From: JAISST01 sp050434145
Lineage (GTDB): Bacteria; Fusobacteriota; Fusobacteriia; Fusobacteriales; Fusobacteriaceae
DNA: 64,000 nucleotides
Reading direction: 5' to 3'
Assembly: GCF_050434145.1 (NCBI RefSeq)
Contig: NZ_JBNPVX010000014.1
Location: forward strand, 1 to 64,000
Positions 16,586 to 25,430 of the stretch are shown here, piece by piece (within the stretch, counting starts at the first letter, position 1; the number at the start of each line of letters is the position of its first letter). The translations under genes were made by a program, and so were the position numbers. The notes under the pieces were generated by a model. That model was not told the origin of the DNA, made no database searches, and saw only the letters and a program-made list of their open reading frames with translations.

Positions 16586-17038
16586 TTATTTTATTTCAAA
16601 TAGTTTATCCCCTTTTTTTACTACTTGACCATCTTCAACTAATACTCTAACTATTGTGCATTTTTTAAGAGCCTTTACCTCATTCATAAGTTTCATAGCT
16701 TCTAATATGCACAGTGGAGCTCCTTCGAGTACTTCCATTCCTTCTTTTACAAAAGGATCTGCTCCAGGAGCTGGTGATTTATAAAAAGTTCCGACCATTG
16801 GAGCATTTATTGTTTCAAAATTATTGGATACTTCAGATATTTTTTCAGTTTCCTTTATGATTTCATTTGTCTGAATTACACTAGTGAGTGGTTGTTCTCT
16901 GATAATTTCTGTCTTTTGAACAGGTTTTTCTTTCTTTAGTGTTACTTTTACACCTTCACTTTCTACTAAGACCTCAGTCAAATTGTATTTTTCAATATTT
17001 GATGCCAATTCACTTATTGACTTTATGTCTAATTTCAT
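16586..17038 (-). CDS. accB: Biotin carboxyl carrier protein of acetyl-CoA carboxylase
   Basis: AccB carries carboxyl-biotin between the carboxylase and transferase parts of acetyl-CoA carboxylase. The 150-residue product has the typical N-terminal helix region (MKLDIKSISELASNIEKYNL), a flexible middle, and a C-terminal biotinyl domain with EAMKLM. K116 is the predicted biotinylation site. The N-terminus argues for AccB rather than the biotin subunit of glutaconyl-CoA decarboxylase, which has a long Ala/Pro linker. No accC or accA/D neighbour is present. GGAGG lies upstream of the ATG, and repeat copy B begins 24 nt upstream of it. Confidence 0.9.
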   Translation of the reverse strand: MKLDIKSISELASNIEKYNLTEVLVESEGVKVTLKKEKPVQKTEIIREQPLTSVIQTNEIIKETEKISEVSNNFETINAPMVGTFYKSPAPGADPFVKEGMEVLEGAPLCILEAMKLMNEVKALKKCTIVRVLVEDGQVVKKGDKLFEIK

Positions 17039-17062
17039 ATATCCTCCTATATTTACTATTTA

Positions 17063-17350
17063 TAAGCTGTTACAAAAGCATTTTGATCTTGCAAAATTCA
17101 TACTTTTATTATTTTTTAACTGTTCTTTTCATCAAGCCTCGCTATGCTCGGCTGCTGTCAGGAGTGTGCAGTGGCATGCTATCCAGTTAGCAAAATGAAT
17201 GTCTTAGACATGATATTTTGTTTATGTGGATAGTATGTCATGATGCCAGTGTACATAGAGAGTCACAAGCAGCGGCTTGGTGCTTTTTGGGGCAAGCCCC
17301 AAACCCAAAATGATTTATTTATATAACAAATTTTGTTTTTCGCAACTACT
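17063..17350 (-). mobile_element. Repeat element copy B (long form), upstream of accB
   Basis: This 288-bp non-coding copy has ends TAAGCTGTTACAAAA and CGCAACTACT. It contains the core hairpin at 17172-17248 and GGGGCAAGCCCC. The flanks TTACTATTT (17053-17061) and TTACCATTT (17353-17361) look like a target duplication with one mismatch. About 26 bp near the distal end present in other copies are missing. The gene-proximal end lies 24 nt 5' of the accB ATG, just ahead of its Shine-Dalgarno. Confidence 0.85.
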
Positions 17351-17364
17351 GATTACCATTTCTT

Positions 17365-17814
17365 TTAGTTACTTCCTACTATTCTTATGTTCTTCACTCC
17401 ATTTAATTCTGATATTTTTTCCAAAGTTCCTTCTACCTTTCTGAGAATATTTTCATTTGTTTGTACAGAAATAGTTGCACTAGCTTCTCCATCTATTGCT
17501 ATATTTTGTATAATTGTCAAAATATTCATTTCTTCTTTTGCTATTAACTCCAATACTCTTGATAAAGCACCAGGTTTGTCATGAAGTGTAAGATAAATGC
17601 TAAATACCTTTTCTTTTCCACCTTCAAAAAATGGCTTTATATATTCTTTATATTTATAATAAGTACTTCGACTAATTCCTACTTTTTTGATAGCCTCATA
17701 TTTTGTAAGTTTTTTATTTTCAACTAAATCATTAACTTTTATTACATTCTTTATTGAATTTGGTAATATTCTCTTATCTACAATAAAAAACTCCCTTTTA
17801 TCTACTTTTTTCAT
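17365..17814 (-). CDS. ACT-domain protein, UPF0735/PheB family
   Basis: The 149-residue product has an N-terminal helix-turn-helix-like part (KYEAIKKVGISRSTYYKYKEYI, about 37-58). A C-terminal ACT domain follows (about 70-147, LHDKPGALSRVLELIAKEEMNIL). In Bacillus a relative, PheB, is encoded near phenylalanine biosynthesis genes. The family is presumed to sense an amino acid, but this is unproven and no biosynthetic gene is nearby. The ATG at 17814 follows AGGAGG; an extra in-frame TTG lies directly before it. The gene is bracketed by repeat copies B and C in the same orientation. Confidence 0.85.
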   Translation of the reverse strand: MKKVDKREFFIVDKRILPNSIKNVIKVNDLVENKKLTKYEAIKKVGISRSTYYKYKEYIKPFFEGGKEKVFSIYLTLHDKPGALSRVLELIAKEEMNILTIIQNIAIDGEASATISVQTNENILRKVEGTLEKISELNGVKNIRIVGSN

Positions 17815-17837
17815 CAAGTCCTCCTAATTCATATCTA

Positions 17838-18099
17838 TAAGCTGTTGCAAAACTATTTTTTACTTGCAAAATTCACATTTTTATTATTCTTTGAATTCTT
17901 CTTTTCCTCCAGACTCGCTATGCTCGGTTTCTGTCGAGAGTATAGATAGCATGTCGTGTGCTAGCAAAACATAGAGTGCCACAAGCAAGCAGCAGCTTGG
18001 CGATTTTTTGGAGCAGCAAGCCCCAAACCAAAAATGATTTATTTATATAACAAATTTTTGTGAAAATAATAAAGAAAATTTTGTATTTTGCAACTGCCT
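17838..18099 (-). mobile_element. Repeat element copy C (core-shortened), upstream of the ACT-domain gene
   Basis: This 262-bp copy has ends TAAGCTGTTGCAAAA and TTTTGCAACTGCCTT, a good inverted pair. The long core hairpin is mostly deleted. ATATCTA occurs on both flanks (17831-17837 and 18103-18109). The gene-proximal end is 23 nt from the ACT-gene ATG. Confidence 0.85.
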
Positions 18100-18153
18100 T
18101 CTATATCTATCATATATAGCATTCTTTTCTGACTTTTTTACTTTCTAATTTAT

Positions 18154-19005
18154 CTAAATGTTTTTATTTTTTTTAAAGGCTTTTAGTGTGTTTTTCAATA
18201 ACATGGCAATAGTCATTGGTCCAACTCCGCCAGGAACTGGTGTTATATAAGATACTTTACTTTTCACATCTTCAAAGTCTACATCTCCACATATACCTTC
18301 TGAATCTCTATTTATCCCAACATCTATTATTACCACATCATCTTTGACCATATGTTTCTTTATATACTTCTTTTTACCCATTGCAACAACTAATATATCT
18401 GCTTCCTTTATTTTATTTTCTATATTTTTAGTATAACTATTACACACTGTGACTGTCCCACTGGCATTAATCATAAACCCTGCCATAGGTTTTCCAACTA
18501 TGTTGCTTCTTCCAATTATAATAACATTCTTTCCCTTTATTTCAATCTTATATTCTTCCAATAATTCCATTATTCCTGCTGGTGTACATGGTTTTAGAGA
18601 ATCTTTATCCCCCAAAAATAATAACCCTAAATTTTCTGGTTTGAATCCATCTACATCTTTATTCAAAGCTATCTTATCAATTACTTTCTTTTCATCTATG
18701 TGTCTTGGAAGAGGTAATTGCACTAAAATTCCATCTATATCATCATTTATGTTATATTCTTCTATTTTATTTAATAATTCTTCTTCAGTTATATCAGCCT
18801 TTAGTAGACAATGATGGCTTCTCATTCCAATAGCCTCACAACTTTTTATTTTGGAATTTACATATATTTGTGATGCAGGATTTTCGCCCACAATTATCAC
18901 TGCAAGGCCCGGTACTTTACCAATATTAGATTTGTATGTTTCTATTTCAAACTTTAATTCTTCTTTTATCTTTTTTGATTTTTCTTTTCCATCTATTATT
19001 TTCAT
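18154..19005 (-). CDS. folD: Methylenetetrahydrofolate dehydrogenase/cyclohydrolase FolD
   Basis: FolD interconverts methylene-, methenyl- and 10-formyl-tetrahydrofolate, supplying the formyl donor for Fmt and purine synthesis. The 283-residue product shows the substrate loop SQIYVNSKIKSCE (YxxxK), the QLPLPRH segment near 95-101 and the nucleotide site GRSNIVGKPM near 164-173. The C-terminal PGGVGPMTIAML signature is also present. It is the last gene of the M20 peptidase-mreC-recO-fmt run, 12 nt after fmt. That pairing is functional because Fmt uses its product. Confidence 0.96.
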   Translation of the reverse strand: MKIIDGKEKSKKIKEELKFEIETYKSNIGKVPGLAVIIVGENPASQIYVNSKIKSCEAIGMRSHHCLLKADITEEELLNKIEEYNINDDIDGILVQLPLPRHIDEKKVIDKIALNKDVDGFKPENLGLLFLGDKDSLKPCTPAGIMELLEEYKIEIKGKNVIIIGRSNIVGKPMAGFMINASGTVTVCNSYTKNIENKIKEADILVVAMGKKKYIKKHMVKDDVVIIDVGINRDSEGICGDVDFEDVKSKVSYITPVPGGVGPMTIAMLLKNTLKAFKKNKNI

Positions 19006-19017
19006 AGTTACCTCAAA

Positions 19018-19956
19018 TCAATTTAATCTATACCCCAATTTTAAAACATTGCCATTTACTATATCATTTCCATTCTGGTTTTTTTTATTTTCAGGTTTTC
19101 CTTCTAATATCACTATGCTTCCATCATTTACTTTTATCACTGGTCCCAATCCTTTTAGTATCTCTACCACCTGACCAACTTGACCAACTTCATATTCTTT
19201 AAAATTTTCCTTAACTTTATAAATCTTCAATAGTTTATCAGTATCCTCTATATGGGAAAATGCTCCTGGAAAAGGTGATGTTCCCCTAACAAAATTGAAT
19301 ATTTCTCTTTCACTTTTATTCCAGTTTATATGTAAATCTTCTTTTTTAAAAGGTTTGACAAAAGTAACTTTACTTTCATCTTGTTTTACTCTTTTAACCT
19401 TATTTTGCTCTATTAGTTTAATCCCTTCAATTAAAGTATTCGCTCCTAATTCTTTTAATTTATCATGTAATGTCAAAAAATTATCTTCTTCATCAATAGG
19501 AATTTCTGAACTTATTATTACATCACCTGCATCAAGTTTTTCTACTATATACATAACACTAACTCCAGTCATACTTTCACCATGAATTAAGGCTGCATTA
19601 ATTGGTGCTGCCCCTCTGTATTTAGGCAACAGTGATGAATGGACATTAATGATTCCATTTTTAGGTATTTCGATTATTTCATTTGGAATTATCTTACCAT
19701 AGGCGACTACCACTATTAAGTCAGGATTCATTTCTCTAATCAAACTAACTACTTCTTTATCACTCAGTTTTTCTGGTTGGTAAACAGGATAATTCTTCTC
19801 TATGGCGTATTCTTTCACAGGAGTATATTTAATTTTTCCGCCACGAAGATTTGGTTTATCTACTTTTGTAAATACTCCAATTATTTCATGATATTTTTCT
19901 AATTCTTTCATTGATGAAAGTGCAAACTCTGGTGTCCCCATAAACAATATTTTCAT
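19018..19956 (-). CDS. fmt: Methionyl-tRNA formyltransferase
   Basis: Fmt formylates initiator Met-tRNA with 10-formyl-THF. The 312-residue product begins MKILFMGTPEFA. It has the catalytic NVHSSLLPKYRGAAPI near 108-123 (Asn and His of the formyltransferase core) and a downstream Asp in the DAGDVI segment. The C-terminal OB-like domain binds tRNA. It lies 12 nt after nrdR and 12 nt before folD. Confidence 0.97.
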   Translation of the reverse strand: MKILFMGTPEFALSSMKELEKYHEIIGVFTKVDKPNLRGGKIKYTPVKEYAIEKNYPVYQPEKLSDKEVVSLIREMNPDLIVVVAYGKIIPNEIIEIPKNGIINVHSSLLPKYRGAAPINAALIHGESMTGVSVMYIVEKLDAGDVIISSEIPIDEEDNFLTLHDKLKELGANTLIEGIKLIEQNKVKRVKQDESKVTFVKPFKKEDLHINWNKSEREIFNFVRGTSPFPGAFSHIEDTDKLLKIYKVKENFKEYEVGQVGQVVEILKGLGPVIKVNDGSIVILEGKPENKKNQNGNDIVNGNVLKLGYRLN

Positions 19957-19968
19957 AATTTACCTACT

Positions 19969-20454
19969 TTATTTTTCTTCGCTTTTATTTTCCTCAGATT
20001 TATTTTGTTCCATATTCTCTACCACTTCTAAGAAAGATTTTATGTCATCAAATTCTTTGTACACAGATGCAAATCTAACATACGCCACCTGATCAACACT
20101 CTTTAATTTCTCTAATACCATTTCTCCTAGTTCTTTGGTTGAAATTTCTGTTTTTAATGAATTCTGAATAGATTTTTCTATTTCACTTACAAATAATTCT
20201 AGTCTTTCTTTGCTTATATTTCTCTTTACTGTAGCTGTCATAAGACCTCTTAGCAGTTTTTTACTGTCAAATTTATCTCTTCTCTTGTCTTTTTTTACAA
20301 CATATATTGTAGTATCTTCATCAACCTTTTCATAAGTAGTAAATCTTTTACCACAAGACACACATTCTCTCCGTCTTTTTATTGAATAGCCATCTAAAAA
20401 GGCTCTACTATCTATTACTTTTGTATCATCAGCATTACAATATGGACATCTCAA
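19969..20454 (-). CDS. nrdR: Transcriptional repressor NrdR
   Basis: NrdR represses ribonucleotide reductase genes in response to ATP/dATP. The 161-residue product has an N-terminal zinc ribbon with C3, C6, C31 and C34, then an ATP-cone domain (about 49-139, beginning VKKDKRRDKFDSKKL). The C-terminal tail is Glu/Lys/Ser-rich. No ribonucleotide reductase gene is nearby and no NrdR box was looked for outside this region. It is embedded in the recO-fmt operon. Confidence 0.96.
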   Translation of the reverse strand: MRCPYCNADDTKVIDSRAFLDGYSIKRRRECVSCGKRFTTYEKVDEDTTIYVVKKDKRRDKFDSKKLLRGLMTATVKRNISKERLELFVSEIEKSIQNSLKTEISTKELGEMVLEKLKSVDQVAYVRFASVYKEFDDIKSFLEVVENMEQNKSEENKSEEK

Positions 20455-20475
20455 TTTCTCAACTCCTTTACCTTT

Positions 20476-20949
20476 TTATGAGATTTCTCTTTTACTTATA
20501 CATTCTATAACCTCTTTTGAATTTTTACACATAAGCAATTCTTTTCTAAAATCTTCTTCTCGTATTAATCTTGATATTCTTGCCAATACTTTTAAATATA
20601 TTTGGCTATCTTTATTTGGCGAAGCAAAAACAAAAAATATATTGACTCCCTCATTATCTAAAGATTTAAAATCAATTTTATGCTCACTTTTTCCAAAAGC
20701 AATTGTAAGTCCTTTTACAGTATCACTTTTTGCATGTGGAATTGCGACTCCTTTACCAATTCCTGTGCTACCTAGCTTTTCTCTTTCCACAAGAGCTTTG
20801 TGAACTGCTTCTCTATTTTCACCTATATTAGGTGATTTTGAAATTAAAACTGAAAGTGCATTTAAAACTTCAGATTTATTACTAGCAACAAGATTCAGAT
20901 CAATTAAATCTTCAGTAATGTAATCTGTTATTTTGACTAAATTAATCAT
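20476..20949 (-). CDS. PTS EIIA component (PtsN/fructose-mannitol type)
   Basis: The 157-residue single-domain EIIA protein shows GIGKGVAIPHAKS near 64-74. H72 is the predicted phosphorylation site. No EIIB or EIIC domain is fused or adjacent, so a regulatory role like that of PtsN is more likely than sugar transport. This is inference. Its start overlaps the end of recO by 8 nt, so translation is probably coupled. Confidence 0.85.
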   Translation of the reverse strand: MINLVKITDYITEDLIDLNLVASNKSEVLNALSVLISKSPNIGENREAVHKALVEREKLGSTGIGKGVAIPHAKSDTVKGLTIAFGKSEHKIDFKSLDNEGVNIFFVFASPNKDSQIYLKVLARISRLIREEDFRKELLMCKNSKEVIECISKREIS

Positions 20950-21634
20950 TTATTCCCCCCATTAAACAATTATTTAACTTCAAGTATACTCCTAAATGCT
21001 TTTTTATATATTTTTCCAACAAAAATATAACCTTTAATATTTCTTCTGAAGTATAATTACTTTTATCAGAAATTACTTCATCTATTTCTTTTTTATTATT
21101 CTCATATATAATTTTTAAGATATTTTCTATTTTAAAATTATTTTTTTCTGGAATAAAATCTACTAATATACTATCTATATCAAATAATACTCCTTCCTTT
21201 TTTATTATAAATAATAAAAAATAAGTTAATAGCATATACTTTCTCTTAATATTTTTATTATTTTCTAATATTTTTAAAATTTTTATTGTAACATCATAAA
21301 GATTTTCTTTAGGTTCGGAATAAACTAATAATTTATTTAATACATTAATGATAGATAAAGCAATATCAATATTTTCCATATCACACTTTAATTTCGTAAA
21401 AGCTTCTATTACAGAAAAATCTGATGTAACATAATTCTCTTCTTTTTTATAAAAAATAAATTTTGATAATGTCATTATATCTGTAGAAGCTTGTTCCCTT
21501 CTTTTGCTTTTTCTTATTCCATGAATTGATGTAGAAATCTTACCATAATCTCTTGTGAAAATATCAATTTTTTTATCCGATTCTCCATAACTTAAACTAT
21601 TTATGACTAATCCATAACAATTTATATAATTCAT
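20942..21634 (-). CDS. recO: DNA repair protein RecO
   Basis: RecO loads RecA with RecR onto SSB-coated single-stranded DNA. The 230-residue product has the N-terminal OB fold with YGLVINSLSYGESDKKIDIFT (5-25) and the following RDYGKISTSIHGIRKSK. A helical, Lys/Asn-rich rest follows. The C-terminal zinc-finger cysteines of many RecO proteins are not evident here. It overlaps the LolA-like gene by 4 nt and the EIIA gene by 8 nt, so it is in the middle of a tightly packed operon. Confidence 0.85.
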   Translation of the reverse strand: MNYINCYGLVINSLSYGESDKKIDIFTRDYGKISTSIHGIRKSKRREQASTDIMTLSKFIFYKKEENYVTSDFSVIEAFTKLKCDMENIDIALSIINVLNKLLVYSEPKENLYDVTIKILKILENNKNIKRKYMLLTYFLLFIIKKEGVLFDIDSILVDFIPEKNNFKIENILKIIYENNKKEIDEVISDKSNYTSEEILKVIFLLEKYIKKHLGVYLKLNNCLMGGIND

Positions 21635-22218
21635 TCTTCTACTTGAAACTCTTTTAGATTAAGATTTGGATTAATTTCAATTTTACTTATTTTTATGTCC
21701 CCTACATGTTGACCATCTTCATTTATTGACATTATTTCTGGGAATAAGTATCCATCATACAAATTAAACTTTTTAAATACTATTACTGTTCTCTCACCTA
21801 ATTTGATTCCATTTACTCTTCTTGCGTAATATTCTGTTTTAAAATTTTTATCTTTCTTTTCCATATCAAATATATAGTTTATTACTTCTATTATTGTATT
21901 CTCTCCAGTAGTTATATTTTCTATTTTTTTTTGATTAAACATAGGCAAGTATGTCATTTTTTTCCCTTTATTATATACATATATCTCACCTTTGTTTAAC
22001 TCTGGCAATATTATCTCTTTTTTTATAATATCTGGAATTATAAATTTTAGACTATATTCTGTTTTCCTAAACTCCTTATTGACTTTGAAACTATCTTCTA
22101 TAACTAATTTCATCCTTTTTACTTGAGAAATACTTTTACTCGTTTTTATATTTTTTCCATATAAGAAATTTGTTGCTAAAAAGCATACTATTAAATAAAA
22201 TATTATTTTCTTAATCAT
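21631..22218 (-). CDS. LolA-like exported protein (outer-membrane lipoprotein-sorting family)
   Basis: The 195-residue product has an N-terminal signal peptide (about 1-20). The mature beta-rich part resembles LolA/LolB-type lipoprotein carriers, for example GEIYVYNKGKKMTYLPMF (about 82-99) and GIKLGERTVIVFKKF. LolA ferries lipoproteins across the periplasm to the outer membrane. Weak conservation means a different lipid-binding role is possible. The neighbour mreC (1-nt overlap) fits envelope biogenesis. Confidence 0.65.
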   Translation of the reverse strand: MIKKIIFYLIVCFLATNFLYGKNIKTSKSISQVKRMKLVIEDSFKVNKEFRKTEYSLKFIIPDIIKKEIILPELNKGEIYVYNKGKKMTYLPMFNQKKIENITTGENTIIEVINYIFDMEKKDKNFKTEYYARRVNGIKLGERTVIVFKKFNLYDGYLFPEIMSINEDGQHVGDIKISKIEINPNLNLKEFQVEE

Positions 22219-23021
22219 TATTTCTCCTCTGGAACCATAATAAGTACTTCTGTCATATTAATTATATCTATTTCTGATTTTACCTTTATACTACTAAAAA
22301 ACTCATTTCCATTAACTTCTACCACTTCACCAATATACAATCCTTTAGGATATATTTCACTTATCCCTGAAGTATATATTTTTTCACCAACTCTGATATC
22401 TTCTCTGAATGTGTTAGGTTCAAAATAAAGAGTTCCATTTCCTTCATCACTCCCTTTTATGACCCCCAATATATTGTTCTCACTCATTGCACTTATGCTA
22501 TAATTTTTTCCTGTAAGCATATCTACTACTGAATAATCATCAAAAACTTCTCTTACTTTTCCTACTACATTTTTATCAACAAAAACAACCATGTCTTTCT
22601 CTATATTCTTATCTTTTCCTAAATTTATATAAAAATTTTCATATAAATTCTCTGGTTTTCGAAAATTAACTGTTGCTACCTTAAAATCCATAGAGACACT
22701 TTGTTTCATATCTAACAATTCTTTTAATCTTATATTTTCTATTATGAGATTTTTATTTGTTGAATCTAACATCTCAACTCTAGTTTTTGCAATTTTTAAT
22801 GCTTTATTTTCGTCCAATATTTTTTTATATTCTAACAGTGTCTTGCCGAGCTCTTTTACATAAACACCTTTTTGGTATATTGCTTCTTGTACAGGAAATA
22901 CTACTTCACTTAAAAAACCTGTAAACTTTACTATTAATCCTCCAAAAACAAACAATACTAGGACCATAACTATTGCAACTATTGGCATTTTGTTCTTTTG
23001 ACTTTTATCTTTAATTATCAT
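22218..23021 (-). CDS. mreC: Rod shape-determining protein MreC
   Basis: MreC is a periplasmic scaffold of the elongasome. The 267-residue product has a short basic cytoplasmic tail and one membrane span (about 14-33). A coiled coil follows (about 60-105, rich in Lys/Glu/Leu), then beta domains with TVNFRKPENLYENFYINLGKD and GVIKGSDEGNGTLYFEP. No mreB or mreD is adjacent, unlike the usual mreBCD cluster. It overlaps the upstream M20 peptidase gene by 4 nt and the downstream LolA-like gene by 1 nt. Confidence 0.93.
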   Translation of the reverse strand: MIIKDKSQKNKMPIVAIVMVLVLFVFGGLIVKFTGFLSEVVFPVQEAIYQKGVYVKELGKTLLEYKKILDENKALKIAKTRVEMLDSTNKNLIIENIRLKELLDMKQSVSMDFKVATVNFRKPENLYENFYINLGKDKNIEKDMVVFVDKNVVGKVREVFDDYSVVDMLTGKNYSISAMSENNILGVIKGSDEGNGTLYFEPNTFREDIRVGEKIYTSGISEIYPKGLYIGEVVEVNGNEFFSSIKVKSEIDIINMTEVLIMVPEEK

Positions 23022-24130
23022 TTGTTAAATTCCTCTATTATACCTAAAACTAATCTTGCTGAATCAGCAATATCCTTTTTCTCAATAAATTCTTCTGTTG
23101 TGTGTACTTTTGACATTCCTGTAGCTAAATTTACAGATATATATCCTTTTGCACTATAAATATTTGCATCTGATCCCCCACCACTTGATTTTTCTTTATA
23201 TACTAGGCCTAATTTATTAGCAGCTCCTTCTACTGCTTTGAGGACTGGTTCCCCTTTTTCGATTTTGAAACCATTATATCCAATTTCTACATTGTTTATA
23301 AATTCTGCTTCATGTTCTTTTGCCACTTCTTTGAATAATCTATCTGTCTCTGCTAACAAATTTTCTAACTTCTCTTTTGAAAAACTTCTTGCTTCATACA
23401 TCATAGATACTTCTGGCATCACGATATTAACAGCCTCTCCTCCTTTCACTATTCCAATATTGGAAGTAGTGTCTGCATCTATTCTACCCAATGACATTTT
23501 AGATATTGCATGTGAGGCCACATACAGAGCATTTATACCTTTCTCTGGCTCTATACCTGCATGAGCTGGTTTGCCTATTAATTTCATTTCACCTTTTGCA
23601 GATGTTGGAGATTGTACTATTACTTCACCAGGTTTTCCACTTGAATCCAGAATAAAACAATAATCAGGGGCATATTTTTTAATGTCAAATACCTTGGCTC
23701 CCAATAGTCCAATTTCTTCTGCCATTGAAAATACTACTATTATTTCTGGATGTTCTATATTATTTTCTTTTATGGTTTCTATTGCTTCTATTATTGCAGC
23801 TATTCCTGATTTGTCATCTCCACCTAATATAGATGTTCCATCACTTTTTATTATTGTTTCTTCTATAATTGGGGTTATTTTTCCACATGGAACTACAGTA
23901 TCCATATGAGCACTAAATAACAATTTTTTAGTTCCACTTCCTTTTAATATACCTATTATATTTCCACAATTGCCATTATACACAGTCCCAGCTGTATCTT
24001 CATGAACTTCTAATCCAAGTGATTTTAATTTATTTATTAAATAATCTCCTATGATTCTTTCATTTTTTGATTGAGATGAGATTTTTACCATTTCTATAAA
24101 ATTGTTAATTATTCTGTTTTCGTTTATCAT
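23018..24130 (-). CDS. M20 family tripeptidase-like peptidase (PepT-like)
   Basis: This is a cytoplasmic zinc aminopeptidase of 370 residues. Metal and catalytic residues are visible as SAHMDTV (H75, D77), GGDDKSG (D105), MAEEIG (E138, E139) and a late THTTEE-like VHTTEEF. It resembles the short PepT-like branch of M20, distinct from the classical pepT at 41307. It is the first gene of the mreC-recO-fmt operon, with a promoter at 24268-24296 and AGGAG before the ATG. Confidence 0.87.
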   Translation of the reverse strand: MINENRIINNFIEMVKISSQSKNERIIGDYLINKLKSLGLEVHEDTAGTVYNGNCGNIIGILKGSGTKKLLFSAHMDTVVPCGKITPIIEETIIKSDGTSILGGDDKSGIAAIIEAIETIKENNIEHPEIIVVFSMAEEIGLLGAKVFDIKKYAPDYCFILDSSGKPGEVIVQSPTSAKGEMKLIGKPAHAGIEPEKGINALYVASHAISKMSLGRIDADTTSNIGIVKGGEAVNIVMPEVSMMYEARSFSKEKLENLLAETDRLFKEVAKEHEAEFINNVEIGYNGFKIEKGEPVLKAVEGAANKLGLVYKEKSSGGGSDANIYSAKGYISVNLATGMSKVHTTEEFIEKKDIADSARLVLGIIEEFNK

Positions 24131-24267
24131 TTCTAGCTCCTTTATAGTTTTTATTTATCAATTAGAAATTTATTATCCTTTGTAACACATAATTTCACAT
24201 AACTTTTATCTAACCATGGATTTTGATCTTTTATAAGTGTCTATATTTTTTATGTTGTGTGTCTATA

Positions 24268-24296
24268 ATTATAATACAAATGTCTTAAAAAGTAAA
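24268..24296 (-). promoter_or_regulatory. Promoter of the peptidase-mreC-recO-nrdR-fmt-folD operon
   Basis: Minus strand: TTTACT (24296-24291), a 17-nt spacer and perfect TATAAT (24273-24268). About 137 nt of leader precede the start codon. I see nothing riboswitch-like in it. Confidence 0.6.
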
Positions 24297-24393
24297 GGAT
24301 TATTGATACTCTTTCGTTTCCATTAAATAATTCTTCTATTACTTTATACCAACAATAATATTATGCCTTATTAAATGCTATATAATATAAGTA

Positions 24394-24422
24394 AAGAGAA
24401 GGGAGATTCCTTACCTTCTCTT
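24394..24422 (-). terminator. Terminator of fba
   Basis: AGAGAAGG and CCTTCTCT arms directly follow the fba stop codon. A T-rich tail follows on the minus strand. Confidence 0.75.
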
Positions 24423-24428
24423 ATTATT

Positions 24429-25406
24429 TTATTCTCCTTTTTTATATGCTCCTTCTGCACCAAAAACATTTTTTATTTTATCTTTATAATAATTTTTCAT
24501 TTCATCTCTTGCTGCTCCTAAATATTTTCTAGGATCATATTCTTTTGGAGAAATGCCAAATACCTTTCTAATACTTGCTGTAAATGCTAATCTTCCATCT
24601 GTATCTACATTAATTTTTGCTACTGCAGATTTTGTTGCCTTTCTTAATTCAGAATCTGGGATTCCAATGGCATCTTTTATTTCTCCACCATACTCTTTTA
24701 TTGTATCAATATAGGCCTTGGGAACAGCTGAAGAACCATGTAGTACAATAGGAAAACCAGGTATTCTTTTTTCTACTTCCTCTAATATATCCAATCTTAG
24801 CTTTGGGTCATCACCTGGTTTAAATTTGTGCGCTCCATGAGAAGTTCCTATTGCTATGGCTAATGAATCCACTCCTGTAGCTTTTATAAATTCTTCTACT
24901 TCATCTGGATTTGTATATGTATGTGATTCTGCTTTTACGTCATCTTCTATTCCAGCTAAAATTCCCAATTCTCCTTCTACTACTACATCATATGCATGAG
25001 CATAATCAACAGCTTCTTTTGTTACCTTAATATTTTCTAGAAAATTATAATGGGATCCATCTATCATTACTGATGAAAATCCTATCCCTATACAAGTTTT
25101 CACAATTTCTAAATCTGCTCCATGATCCAAATGCAATGCTATAGGTATATTTGACCCCTTGGCTTTTACCATGTCAGCAGCAGCTTTTCCAAATAATGGT
25201 ACCATTTCCTTGCCCATATATTTCAACGCCCCAGCAGAACATTGTAATATTACTGGTGCCCCCATTTCTATTGCTGCCCCTACAATTGCTTGCATCATTT
25301 CCATATTATTAAAATTGAAAGCTGGTACTGCATATCCTTCCTTATTTGCTTTAGCAAACATTTCTCTAGTATTTGACAATCCTAACTCCTTATAATTATA
25401 TCCCAT
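24429..25406 (-). CDS. fba: Class II fructose-bisphosphate aldolase
   Basis: The enzyme splits fructose-1,6-bisphosphate into the triose phosphates. The 325-residue product has LHLDHGAD at 91-98, with catalytic D94 and zinc ligand H95. GSHYNFLENI and GTSHGAHKF carry further ligands, and LHGSSAVP is in the phosphate site. The enzyme is central to glycolysis in this fermenter. A terminator lies just after the gene. Repeat copy D begins 24-26 nt upstream of the ATG, so the native upstream context has been replaced or displaced. Confidence 0.97.
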   Translation of the reverse strand: MGYNYKELGLSNTREMFAKANKEGYAVPAFNFNNMEMMQAIVGAAIEMGAPVILQCSAGALKYMGKEMVPLFGKAAADMVKAKGSNIPIALHLDHGADLEIVKTCIGIGFSSVMIDGSHYNFLENIKVTKEAVDYAHAYDVVVEGELGILAGIEDDVKAESHTYTNPDEVEEFIKATGVDSLAIAIGTSHGAHKFKPGDDPKLRLDILEEVEKRIPGFPIVLHGSSAVPKAYIDTIKEYGGEIKDAIGIPDSELRKATKSAVAKINVDTDGRLAFTASIRKVFGISPKEYDPRKYLGAARDEMKNYYKDKIKNVFGAEGAYKKGE

Positions 25407-25430
25407 TTTTCCTCCTTACTTACATATTAT

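Noticed and set aside
16939..17198. Small plus-strand reading frames across repeat copy B (and similar ones at 49658-49992 and 54390-54578)
   Set aside because: They cross element borders, share no protein sequence between copies and lack ribosome sites, so they are chance frames. They give no evidence of a transposase remnant.
17063..17350. Repeat copies as CRISPR, rRNA/tRNA fragments or remnants of one named insertion-sequence family
   Set aside because: The copies are dispersed with no spacer-repeat periodicity and no cloverleaf. The GTTGCAAA ends occur in several insertion-sequence families, so no single family can be named without a search.
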